Made by a program: the position numbers and the translations under genes. This document shows, piece by piece, positions 1 through 7,186 of a stretch of DNA of 21,420 nt. Under the pieces are notes generated by a model that was given only the letters and a program-made list of their open reading frames with translations, searched no databases and was not told where the DNA came from. Within the stretch, counting starts at the first letter, position 1. Each line of letters begins with the position of its first letter. This stretch comes from JAFDZO01 sp038225955 (GTDB lineage Bacteria > Bacteroidota > Ignavibacteria > Tepidaquicellales > Tepidaquicellaceae), in NCBI GenBank assembly GCA_038225955.1, contig JBBRQV010000041.1, positions 1 through 21,420 on the forward strand, in the 5' to 3' direction.

Positions 1-261
1 GGATTCGATGAAAGATATAAAATGTTTTTCAATGATGTTGACCTTTGCAAAAGCATTGTTGATGCAGGATATAAAATTTATTTTTATCCCGACTCAAAAA
101 TTTTTCACATTAAAGGCGTGAGCATTTATAAAGATAGAAAAAATATGCTGAGAATCTGGAATAATGACTGCATCACCTATTTTAAAAAGTATCACAATAA
201 TTTTTTATTAAATCCTTTGCTTAGCATAGGGTTAAAACTTTCTTTGCCGTTTAGAAAATAA
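1..261 (+). CDS. Family 2 glycosyltransferase, C-terminal fragment (5' truncated by window edge)
   Basis: The reading frame is open from base 1 and ends at the TAA at 259-261, so only about 86 C-terminal residues are visible. The visible start GFDERYKMFFNDVDLC, followed by GYKIYFYPDSKIFH and a later S, matches the conserved C-terminal part of rhamnosyltransferase-like GT2 enzymes, where FDE.FF.Y.EDVDLC carries the acidic catalytic-base region and a downstream H lies near the active site. Here the usual ED before VD is ND. Such enzymes transfer a sugar from a nucleotide donor onto a growing polysaccharide or lipid-linked glycan at the cytoplasmic face of the inner membrane. The donor and acceptor cannot be read from this fragment. 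The next gene starts 7 nt downstream, so the two are probably co-transcribed. The ATG at 22 is internal and is not the start. Confidence 0.8.
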   Translation, partial: GFDERYKMFFNDVDLCKSIVDAGYKIYFYPDSKIFHIKGVSIYKDRKNMLRIWNNDCITYFKKYHNNFLLNPLLSIGLKLSLPFRK

Positions 262-268
262 TTTTAAT

Positions 269-1108
269 ATGAAAGCAGCCATAGCGCAAATAAATTCCAT
301 ACTTGGAGATTTAAATAAAAATATCGAACGCCATATTGAGTGCTGCAATAAGGCAATCGCTGAGAAATCTGATATAATTATTTTCCCAGAGCTATCTTTG
401 ACGGGATACTCGTTAAAAGATATAAACTATGATGTTGCCTTCAATCCTTATAAGTCTGATAAGCTGAAAGATTTATTGAAGCTCAGCAAAAAAATTTCAA
501 TCGTATGCGGATTTGTTGAAGAAGGTGAAAACTTTGCTGTATATAACTCGGCTATTCTATTAGAAGACGGAGAGATAAAAGGAATTCACAGAAAAATTTA
601 TCCACCGACTTACGGAATTTTTGAAGAGCTCAGATATTTTTCAAGAGGCACGGACTGCGTTCCGATAAATTCAAAACACGGCAAGCTCGGCATTATGGTC
701 TGCGAAGATTTGTGGCACATGTCTGTTCCATACACAATGGCAATGGCCGGCGCTCAAGTTTTAATTGCTATCGTATGCTCGCCAACACGTCTTGGTGTTG
801 ATACAGATAAGTTTAAAAATTACGAAGTGAATTCCGAGCATCATAAAACTTATGCAAGAATTCTTTCATCATATTTACTTTTCAGTAACAGAGTTGGATT
901 TGAAGACGGCGTAAATTTCTGGGGCGGCAGTAAAATTGTTGACCCTTCAGGAAGCGTTTTAAGCGTTGCAAAACTCTTTGATGAAGATATGATTTATGCT
1001 GAAATAAGTACGTCAGAGGTGCAAAGAGCGCGAAGAAATGCCCGACATTTTCTCGATGAAGATATTGATTTAACAATAAAGAACCTTCGGAAAATCAATA
1101 ATAGCTGA
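269..1108 (+). CDS. Nitrilase/carbon-nitrogen hydrolase family amidohydrolase
   Basis: This 279-residue protein shows the complete nitrilase-superfamily Glu-Lys-Cys triad: E41 in FPELSLTGY, K109 in HRKIYPPTYG and C145 in MVCEDLWH. The length fits a single-domain CN hydrolase. The sequence around the triad resembles the glutaminase domain of glutamine-dependent NAD+ synthetase, but no synthetase domain follows, so it should act alone on a small amide or N-carbamoyl compound in the cytoplasm. The substrate cannot be told from sequence. The start is the ATG directly before KAAIAQIN, the usual first strand of the family. No Shine-Dalgarno sequence is visible. It lies 7 nt after the glycosyltransferase, and a 135-bp gap separates it from hrcA. 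A role in nitrogen salvage or metabolite repair is possible but not shown. Confidence 0.85.
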   Translation: MKAAIAQINSILGDLNKNIERHIECCNKAIAEKSDIIIFPELSLTGYSLKDINYDVAFNPYKSDKLKDLLKLSKKISIVCGFVEEGENFAVYNSAILLEDGEIKGIHRKIYPPTYGIFEELRYFSRGTDCVPINSKHGKLGIMVCEDLWHMSVPYTMAMAGAQVLIAIVCSPTRLGVDTDKFKNYEVNSEHHKTYARILSSYLLFSNRVGFEDGVNFWGGSKIVDPSGSVLSVAKLFDEDMIYAEISTSEVQRARRNARHFLDEDIDLTIKNLRKINNS

Positions 1109-1135
1109 ACCTTTAACATCAATTTTTAGTTACAT

Positions 1136-1162
1136 TTATCACTAAGATATACAGAGTGCCAA
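1136..1162 (+). promoter_or_regulatory. Degenerate CIRCE operator (HrcA binding site)
   Basis: TTATCACTA (1136-1144), a 9-nt spacer and GAGTGCCAA (1154-1162) match the CIRCE consensus TTAGCACTC-N9-GAGTGCTAA at 15 of 18 positions with the exact 9-nt spacing. It lies 81 nt upstream of hrcA, the gene for the repressor that binds this element. The sequence match is direct; HrcA autorepression of its own operon is established for the family; operation of this imperfect copy is inferred. Confidence 0.7.
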
Positions 1163-1196
1163 ACTAAATTCATATAAAATTGAATTTTATTTGGCA
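1157..1196. repeat. Inverted repeat in the hrcA 5' region
   Basis: TGCCAAA (1157-1163) pairs with TTTGGCA (1190-1196), and AAATTC (1166-1171) pairs with GAATTT (1182-1187). This gives a 7+6 bp stem with a 2x2 internal mismatch and a 10-nt loop. The left arm shares 6 bases with the CIRCE right half. A third copy, GCCAAA at 1209-1214, could pair with the same TTTGGC and compete with it. No T-run follows, so it does not look like an intrinsic terminator. Confidence 0.55.
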
Positions 1197-1243
1197 TTTA
1201 TATTGTTAGCCAAATTTCTTATTTTTGTTCCTTGTAAATATTT

Positions 1244-2293
1244 ATGATAGCCAATTTAACTGATAGAGAGAAAGAAATTTTACGATGCGTTGTGGATAAT
1301 TTTATTATCAATGCAATGCCTGTGGGCTCGCGTAATATTTCAAAGCAAAGCGATTTGAATCTCTCGCCGGCAACTATTCGTAATGTGATGAGCGACCTAG
1401 AAGAAATGGAATTGCTCAGAACGCCGCACACTTCTGCGGGAAGAGTTCCGACGGATAAGGCTTACAGATATTATATTGATACGCTGATGGGTAAGGAAAG
1501 CCTTAACGATGCGGAGATACACTCGATAAAAACTCAGGTTGGGGATATAAAAAACTCTTTTAAGAACTCTATTAACGAGCCCGAAGAAATATTTGCCGAG
1601 ACATCGAAGATACTCGGAAAAATTTCTCATATGCTTGCAGTTGTTTCCGAGCCGCTTTTGACGACGGGGATTTTTGCAAAGCTTGAGCTTGTAAGTCTCT
1701 CCTCCACAAAAATTCTTGCTGTGCTGAACATAAAATCCGGAATTGTAAAAACTTTAATTCTTGAGCTTGATTCAGAAGTAACGAAAACAAAACTCGATAC
1801 AATCTCCTCTTTACTCAATGAAAGACTTTGCGGTTTAACACTTAAGGAAATAAAGGAAACTTTTTCACAGCGAATTGGCGATTTGAGTTCGGAAAATCCG
1901 GAACTGATACAATTATTTATAAATTCGATTGATAAGTTTTACGATGAAGAGAAAGGCGGCAAGATTTATCTTGGTGGAACGAGCGAGATAATTACTCAGC
2001 CGGAATTTATTGATATGAAAAATGTTAAGAGCATTATTGATTTGACCGAGGATAGAAATTTTGTGGTTCATATTTTTCAGAATTCCGATTTGCTGAATAA
2101 TAACGTTTCAATTAAAATCGGTGATGAAAACGTTGATTATAAACTGAGAGATTTGAGCGTGCTTACGACTGCATATTCATTCGGAGATGTGAAAGGAAAA
2201 ATCGGTGTTATAGGACCTAAAAGAATGAACTACGCAAAGATAATTACTTTGCTGGAATACACTTCAAAACTTATTACTGAAATGGTGATGTAA
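1244..2293 (+). CDS. hrcA: Heat-inducible transcription repressor HrcA
   Basis: HrcA is the dimeric repressor of class I heat-shock operons. It binds CIRCE and is kept active by GroEL. The 349 residues are the normal family length. The N-terminal winged helix starts at once (LTDREKEILRCVVDNFI). It is followed by the hallmark VGSRNIS and LSPATIRNVMSDLEEMELL recognition region and by HTSAGRVPTDKAYRYY near residues 63-78. The remainder is the GAF-like regulatory domain, which includes the conserved YLGGTSEI and ending IGVIGPKRMNY. The ATG at 1244 puts the winged helix at the very N-terminus; no Shine-Dalgarno sequence is visible. It is the first gene of hrcA-grpE-dnaJ and is preceded by a CIRCE-like operator, which suggests autoregulation. 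dnaK is not in this operon. Confidence 0.97.
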   Translation: MIANLTDREKEILRCVVDNFIINAMPVGSRNISKQSDLNLSPATIRNVMSDLEEMELLRTPHTSAGRVPTDKAYRYYIDTLMGKESLNDAEIHSIKTQVGDIKNSFKNSINEPEEIFAETSKILGKISHMLAVVSEPLLTTGIFAKLELVSLSSTKILAVLNIKSGIVKTLILELDSEVTKTKLDTISSLLNERLCGLTLKEIKETFSQRIGDLSSENPELIQLFINSIDKFYDEEKGGKIYLGGTSEIITQPEFIDMKNVKSIIDLTEDRNFVVHIFQNSDLLNNNVSIKIGDENVDYKLRDLSVLTTAYSFGDVKGKIGVIGPKRMNYAKIITLLEYTSKLITEMVM

Positions 2294-2321
2294 TTTGTTT
2301 AAAAAAATTTATAAAAAAATA

Positions 2322-2876
2322 ATGAAAAATAAAAATACGCAAGAAGACGTAAATGATAACGTAGAAAAAAATGAAAATGTTATCGCCGAAGAAGAAGTAA
2401 AATCTTCAGAGGAAACAGTTGAGCTAACTGAAGCAGAAAAACAAAAGCAGGAAAATGCAGAGCTGAGAGATCTGCTCTTAAGAAAAGTTGCTGAGTTTGA
2501 AAATTTCAAAAAGAGAAAAGATGCAGAGGTATCTGAGTTTATAAAATATTCGTCTGAAAAAATAATTAAGGAATTGATACCGGTGTATAATGATTTGGAT
2601 AGGTCACTGCACTCAGTAAACAAAGGCGAGACCAAAGATTTGGAAACATTAAATAAGGGACTTGAACTGGTCTACCAAAAATTTTCAAGTATACTTGAAA
2701 ACGAAGGCTTGAAAGAAATTGATGTGATGGGGAAACCTTTTGATGTGAATACATCAGATGCTTTGATGCAAGTTCCGAAGGAAGTTGAACCGAACACTGT
2801 AATTGAAGTCGTTGAAAAAGGTTATATGTTGAAAGATAAAGTTGTAAAGCATGCTAAGGTTTTAGTATCTGCTTAA
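2322..2876 (+). CDS. grpE: Nucleotide exchange factor GrpE
   Basis: GrpE releases ADP from DnaK and so completes the DnaK-DnaJ chaperone cycle. The protein has a charged, low-complexity N-terminal tail and a long helix with LRDLLLRKVAEFENFKKRK. It also has the conserved core LIPVYNDLDRSLH, the region GLELVYQKFSSILENEGLKEI, and a C-terminal beta domain ending in VVEKGYMLKDKVVKHAKVLVS, which is diagnostic. The ATG at 2322 gives 184 residues and lies 28 nt after hrcA. A TTG at 2295, 1 nt after the hrcA stop, would add nine residues (LFKKIYKKI). I prefer ATG because the GrpE tail is variable and no good ribosome site supports TTG, but TTG starts do appear elsewhere in this window. It is translated in operon with hrcA and dnaJ. 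Confidence 0.95.
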   Translation: MKNKNTQEDVNDNVEKNENVIAEEEVKSSEETVELTEAEKQKQENAELRDLLLRKVAEFENFKKRKDAEVSEFIKYSSEKIIKELIPVYNDLDRSLHSVNKGETKDLETLNKGLELVYQKFSSILENEGLKEIDVMGKPFDVNTSDALMQVPKEVEPNTVIEVVEKGYMLKDKVVKHAKVLVSA

Positions 2877-2888
2877 TAAATGAATCTA

Positions 2889-2918
2889 ATTTTCTTAATG
2901 GTGATTAATTAAGAAAAT
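2889..2918. repeat. Perfect inverted repeat between grpE and dnaJ
   Basis: ATTTTCTTAAT (2889-2899) and ATTAAGAAAAT (2908-2918) form a perfect 11-bp stem with an 8-nt loop in the 55-bp gap between grpE and dnaJ. No T-run follows. Its stem is almost entirely A/T, so it would be a weak hairpin. It could adjust dnaJ expression relative to grpE or stabilise a processed mRNA end; this is inference. Confidence 0.5.
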
Positions 2919-2931
2919 CAAAATTTTTAAA

Positions 2932-4101
2932 ATGACAAAGAAAGATTATTACGAAATATTATCGGTAGAAAGAACTGCATCGGGCGATGAAATAAAAACA
3001 TCATACCGAAAGATGGCGATGAAATATCATCCCGATAGAAATCCGGGCAACCATGAAGCTGAAGAGATGTTCAAGGAATGCGCAGAGGCATACGAAATTT
3101 TATCTGACCCTACGAAGAGACAAAGATATGACCAGTTCGGACATCAGGGCGTAACCGGAGGTCCGGGTGGATTTTCAGGATTCACAGATATGAACGATAT
3201 CTTTTCTCACTTCGGAGATATTTTCGGAGGCGGACAAGGCGGAAGCATATTCGATGAATTTTTTGGCGGAGGCGGAAGAAACTCGCAAAGAAGAAAACAA
3301 GGCGGCGGTGTTCGCGGAAGCGATCTAAAAATAAGTCTGAAACTTACACTGGAAGAAATTGCCGACGGTATAGAAAAAACTATAAAAGTAAAGAAACAAA
3401 AAACCTGCGAAACATGCAAAGGCACAGGGGCAAAAGGCGAGAGCGGATTTACGAAGTGCGCGCATTGTAATGGAAGCGGAGAAGTTCGTCAGGTATCGCG
3501 TTCGATATTCGGACAGTTTGTAAACGTAACAATGTGTGATGTTTGCCACGGTGAAGGAAGAGTAGTAAAGGAAAAATGCAGTGATTGCCACGGCGAAGGC
3601 AGAGTAAAAACAGAAGCAGAAATAAAAGTTAATATTCCTTCCGGCGTAAGCGATGGAAATTATATTCCGCTTGAAGGACAAGGTAATGCCGGAATGCGCG
3701 GTGGACCTGCGGGAGATTTGTATATTCATCTTGAAGAAGAAGTACATTCAATTTTCCAGAGGGAAGAAGATGATATTTATTACGAACTCGATTTAAGTTT
3801 AGTCGATGCTGCTATTGGTGCTGATGTAATTGTTCCGACTTTAAAAGGAAAAGCAAAATTAAAAATTGATGCAGGCACACAGCCCGGAAGTATTTTGAAA
3901 ATGTCACATAAGGGGATTCAAAGATTGCACTCAGATAGAAGAGGTGACCAGCTTGTAAGAATAAATGTTCATATACCTACAAAGCTTTCAGGGAAAGAAA
4001 AAGATACATTAAGAGAGCTTGCGAAGTCTGAAAATTTCCAACCGCAGACAGGAAAGAAAAAATCATCGAAAGGATTTTTTAAGAAAGTGTTTACGGATTG
4101 A
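2932..4101 (+). CDS. dnaJ: Chaperone protein DnaJ (type I Hsp40)
   Basis: This is the co-chaperone that delivers unfolded clients to DnaK and stimulates its ATPase. All domains of a type I DnaJ are present in 389 residues. The J-domain spans residues 1-70 with HPD at 33-35. A Gly/Phe-rich linker covers about 75-128. Four CxxCxGxG zinc-binding repeats occur at C159/C162, C176/C179, C202/C205 and C216/C219. Two C-terminal beta-sandwich substrate-binding domains follow. The linker contains several GDIFGG-like and FFGGGG runs. The ATG at 2932 begins exactly at the J-domain (TKKDYYEIL). It is the last gene of the operon and is followed by a strong intrinsic terminator at 4149-4186. Confidence 0.97.
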   Translation: MTKKDYYEILSVERTASGDEIKTSYRKMAMKYHPDRNPGNHEAEEMFKECAEAYEILSDPTKRQRYDQFGHQGVTGGPGGFSGFTDMNDIFSHFGDIFGGGQGGSIFDEFFGGGGRNSQRRKQGGGVRGSDLKISLKLTLEEIADGIEKTIKVKKQKTCETCKGTGAKGESGFTKCAHCNGSGEVRQVSRSIFGQFVNVTMCDVCHGEGRVVKEKCSDCHGEGRVKTEAEIKVNIPSGVSDGNYIPLEGQGNAGMRGGPAGDLYIHLEEEVHSIFQREEDDIYYELDLSLVDAAIGADVIVPTLKGKAKLKIDAGTQPGSILKMSHKGIQRLHSDRRGDQLVRINVHIPTKLSGKEKDTLRELAKSENFQPQTGKKKSSKGFFKKVFTD

Positions 4102-4148
4102 GATAATATGAAGTAATGAGAAAATAAAAATTATTATTTTATATAATT

Positions 4149-4186
4149 GACCTGTCAGCTTTAAAAATCTGACAGGTCTTTTTTTT
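4149..4186 (+). terminator. Rho-independent terminator after dnaJ
   Basis: GACCTGTCAG (4149-4158) and CTGACAGGTC (4169-4178) form a perfect 10-bp GC-containing stem around a 10-nt loop. Eight T follow directly (4179-4186). This is a textbook intrinsic terminator closing hrcA-grpE-dnaJ. Confidence 0.93.
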
Positions 4187-4202
4187 ACCGTATTGGCTCC
4201 TC

Positions 4203-4239
4203 TTTACAATTCCGTAACATCTACGTAACATTCGTAACA
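4203..4239 (+). promoter_or_regulatory. Direct-repeat operator candidate upstream of the TonB receptor (PhoB/OmpR-like)
   Basis: TTTACA at 4203 and GTAACA at 4214, 4225 and 4234 form four related hexamers spaced 11, 11 and 9 bp apart. The last lies 68 bp before the receptor start. Direct repeats in helical phase of 11 bp are how PhoB/OmpR-family response regulators bind, and TTAACA-type hexamers resemble the Bacillus PhoP box. The repeat is seen directly; the regulator class is inferred. Confidence 0.5.
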
Positions 4240-4306
4240 CAAAATTAATCATTACTTCACAGCGGATAAGTAGTTTATAAGACAAATCAAAAATCATCGG
4301 CAAAAA

Positions 4307-7072
4307 ATGCTAAAAACTTTATTGATTCTGTCACTATTCTTTTCCTTTTATTCATACTCATTTTCACAGCAGTTAAAAGGTAAAGTATTAGATGCAGGTA
4401 ATTCCGAATCCCTCATAGGAGCAACTATAAAAGTTGTTGAAGATAAGACAGGCGCAGTATCAGATTTAGATGGAACATACACAGTAGATGTAAGCAAGGC
4501 AGGAACATACACAGTCGAGTTTTCCTATGTTGGTTACAAAACATATATAGTGAAAAATGTTGAGATGAAACAGGGACAGGTTACAAAACTTGATGCTTCA
4601 CTCAATGGTGAGGGAGTTGCAACAGAAGAAATTCTTGTTGAGGCTACAACATCATTGGCGAATGAAAACTCTTTGCTGAACGAACAGAAAAATTCGAATA
4701 AAATTTCCGATGGCATAAGTGAGCAGCAGATAAAACGCGCACCCGATGCTGCGGCATCAGACGTACTGAAAAGAGTTATTGGTGTAACGATAGTAAAAGA
4801 TAAATTTGTTTATGTAAGAGGAACCAATGACAGATACAATAATACGACTCTTAACGGTGTATTGATCCCCAGCACCGAGCCCGATAAAAAAGCATTTTCA
4901 TTTGATATATTCCCATCAAACCTTATTGAAAATATAATCATTTCAAAATCGTTTACACCTGACCTTACGGGAAATTTCACAGGAGGATTGGTTCAGATTA
5001 CTACAAAAGAATTTCCGGAATCGTTTACATACAGCTTCAATATAAACTCATCTATCACAGGTCAAACTACAGGAAAAGATTTTTATAATTACGGAGCAGG
5101 GCAATCGAAGTTATTATTTTTTAATATGGGAAGTGATGACGGAAGCAGAAGTCTCCCATCTGTTTTTCCTCAAGGCACGGAATCCAGACAGAATTATTCG
5201 CCAGAGCAATTGCAGGATTTCGGAAGAGCTTTTAAAAATGATTGGACACAGACATCATCTTCAGCCCCACTTAACGCAGGGTTTCAATTCTCAGTTGGTA
5301 ATAATATAAAATTTTTAAATAATCCTTTAGGGTTTTTAGCGGCTTTTACTTATAAGAATAGCTTCTCCAATAAGACAATCGAAAAGAATGACTATAATAC
5401 AGATAATACTGTGTTAAGCAGTTATACAGGCCGCTCTTCAGAGTATACAGTTTTAGACGGGGGACTTTTAAATCTGAATTATAAACTTGGTACTAATCAT
5501 AAGATAAGTTTAAAAAATACATACAGCCAAAGTTCGGAAAATGAGACAGAGTTTTATAACGGAAATTTCTATCCCGAGAATTCAGAAAGAAATTTGTACA
5601 CAACGGTTTTTACTGAGAGATATTTGTACTCAACTCAGTTAATCGGAAGCCATTACTTTCATGATCTGACAAGAATGGAATTGACATGGAAGGCATCTTA
5701 TTCCGAATCAAAAAGAAATCAGCCCGATTTAAAAACGATGACTTATCAAAGAGACATCGGAACGACTGATCAGTTCTTTGCGCCAATTTTAACTAATACA
5801 CCAAACTCACCTGCAGGCGGAAGATTTTTTTCGAATTTGTTTGATATTGTAAGAGGAGGGAATCTTGATTTAGAGTTTCCATTTAAAATTGGTAAAGGTG
5901 TAGAGTCAAGATTAAAATTAGGAACAAACATAAATACAACTACACGTTCATTTAACGCAAGAAATTTTGCACCTGCTTTAAGTTCAGGGGCATCTTTCCT
6001 GCTTAATTATCAGGGGATAGATACAATATTCAGTCCGCAGAATATTTCACCCAACGGATATTATTATTCAGAGTTAACAAGGGAGTCTGATAATTATTCT
6101 GCAACTGAAAAATTATATACAGGTTATGCGATGGTAGAGATCCCGATAGGGAAATTAAAAGTTGTTACCGGAGCAAGATTAGAATCAAATCAACAGGACT
6201 TGAATACACTTGGAAGAATCGGTCAGGCTGTAAATGTAACAAATAAAAATAATGATATATTGCCTTCATTAAATTTATCCTATAGCATTAACGATAAAAT
6301 AAATATAAGAGCATCTGTAACACAGACAATTTCAAGACCGGAGCTTAGAGAAATTGCTCCGTTTTCCTATACCGATTTCGTTTCAGGTATAACTACAGTG
6401 GGTAACGTTGATTTGAATAGAAGTTTAAACCAAAATTACGATTTAAGATTTGAAGCGTATCCTATGGCAGGTGAAATTTTTGCTGTGAGTTTGTTTTACA
6501 AACACATGAATAGCCCAATAGAAGAGGTTTTCATCCCTACATCAACAAACAGAATAAAGACTTTTCAGAATGCAAAAGACGGCGCAAGAAATTACGGATT
6601 GGAAGTTGAATTAAGAAAAAATTTAGGATTTGCGCATAAGCTTTTGAAGAATGTTTCAGTTAATGCAAATTTTTCGTTGATAGATTCAAAGGTAAATATT
6701 GCAGGGCTTGGTTCAACTACAACATCACAGGAAAGGAAGTTACAGGGACAATCTCCATACACTGTTAACTTAGGTTTATACTATGATAATTATGAGTCAG
6801 GCACAGGTGTAAATCTTCTTTATAATAAATTTGGAGATAGAATTTCAGAAGTAGGATTAAACGGCTTCAATGACATATATGAAAAGGGAAATGATTTGAT
6901 TGATTTGACTGTAACTCAAAAATTATTTCAAAAGTTTGAACTGAAGCTTGCATTCAAGGACTTGCTGAATAAAGATAATCTTTTAATCCAACAGGTAAAC
7001 GGTGAAGAAAAAATTATCAACAAAGTAAATTCAGGCAATACTCAGTCAATAACACTATCATATAAATTTTAA
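4307..7072 (+). CDS. TonB-dependent outer-membrane receptor with CarboxypepD_reg-like N-terminal domain
   Basis: This 921-residue protein is an outer-membrane gated channel that imports a bound ligand using TonB/ExbBD energy. A signal peptide (residues 1-20, MLKTLLILSLFFSFYSYSFS) is followed by a carboxypeptidase-regulatory-like beta-sandwich at about 22-105 (LKGKVLDAGNSESLIGATI to VGYKTYIV). The plug domain, about 130-235, contains the VYVRGTNDRYNNTTLNGV and GGLVQITTK motifs. A long 22-strand-type barrel follows and ends in the C-terminal aromatic SLSYKF-like signature (LSYKF) used for assembly by the BAM complex. It is not followed by a SusD-type lipoprotein but by a T9SS-exported protein, so it is not a classical SusCD pair. 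Four 11-bp-spaced hexamers upstream suggest response-regulator control. The ligand is unknown; phosphate-containing compounds are one guess, based only on the repeat type. Confidence 0.92.
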   Translation: MLKTLLILSLFFSFYSYSFSQQLKGKVLDAGNSESLIGATIKVVEDKTGAVSDLDGTYTVDVSKAGTYTVEFSYVGYKTYIVKNVEMKQGQVTKLDASLNGEGVATEEILVEATTSLANENSLLNEQKNSNKISDGISEQQIKRAPDAAASDVLKRVIGVTIVKDKFVYVRGTNDRYNNTTLNGVLIPSTEPDKKAFSFDIFPSNLIENIIISKSFTPDLTGNFTGGLVQITTKEFPESFTYSFNINSSITGQTTGKDFYNYGAGQSKLLFFNMGSDDGSRSLPSVFPQGTESRQNYSPEQLQDFGRAFKNDWTQTSSSAPLNAGFQFSVGNNIKFLNNPLGFLAAFTYKNSFSNKTIEKNDYNTDNTVLSSYTGRSSEYTVLDGGLLNLNYKLGTNHKISLKNTYSQSSENETEFYNGNFYPENSERNLYTTVFTERYLYSTQLIGSHYFHDLTRMELTWKASYSESKRNQPDLKTMTYQRDIGTTDQFFAPILTNTPNSPAGGRFFSNLFDIVRGGNLDLEFPFKIGKGVESRLKLGTNINTTTRSFNARNFAPALSSGASFLLNYQGIDTIFSPQNISPNGYYYSELTRESDNYSATEKLYTGYAMVEIPIGKLKVVTGARLESNQQDLNTLGRIGQAVNVTNKNNDILPSLNLSYSINDKINIRASVTQTISRPELREIAPFSYTDFVSGITTVGNVDLNRSLNQNYDLRFEAYPMAGEIFAVSLFYKHMNSPIEEVFIPTSTNRIKTFQNAKDGARNYGLEVELRKNLGFAHKLLKNVSVNANFSLIDSKVNIAGLGSTTTSQERKLQGQSPYTVNLGLYYDNYESGTGVNLLYNKFGDRISEVGLNGFNDIYEKGNDLIDLTVTQKLFQKFELKLAFKDLLNKDNLLIQQVNGEEKIINKVNSGNTQSITLSYKF

Positions 7073-7078
7073 GATTTA

Positions 7079-7117
7079 TTAATGTAATATTAACTCATTT
7101 TTAATTTGTAGTTAATA
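7079..7117 (+). promoter_or_regulatory. Four 11-bp-spaced TTAA(T/C)N repeats upstream of the T9SS protein
   Basis: TTAATG (7079), TTAACT (7090), TTAATT (7101) and TTAATA (7112) occur at exact 11-bp intervals and lie 70 bp upstream of the ATG of the next gene. The region also contains a perfect inverted repeat, TATTAACT (7088-7095) with AGTTAATA (7110-7117). The pattern parallels the repeats at 4203-4239 before the receptor gene. A/T richness makes TTAAT common, so the phase rather than the hexamer is the evidence. Confidence 0.5.
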
Positions 7118-7186
7118 GTAAGGAAACATTAAGTGGCCATATTTGACACAAATAATTATAAACAAAACGTAACTAAAAATCTTAAA

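Noticed and set aside
2295..2321. TTG start for grpE one base after the hrcA stop
   Set aside because: Possible through coupling, but the ATG at 2322 is sufficient for the whole GrpE fold and needs no unusual start; kept as an alternative only.
3325..3747. 140-codon antisense open frame inside dnaJ
   Set aside because: It mirrors the highly conserved dnaJ zinc-finger coding sequence and has F/Y-rich composition typical of a shadow frame.
7133..7186. GTG start giving an 18-residue N-terminal extension of the T9SS protein
   Set aside because: It would place hydrophilic residues before the signal peptide; the ATG at 7187 directly gives a clean signal peptide.
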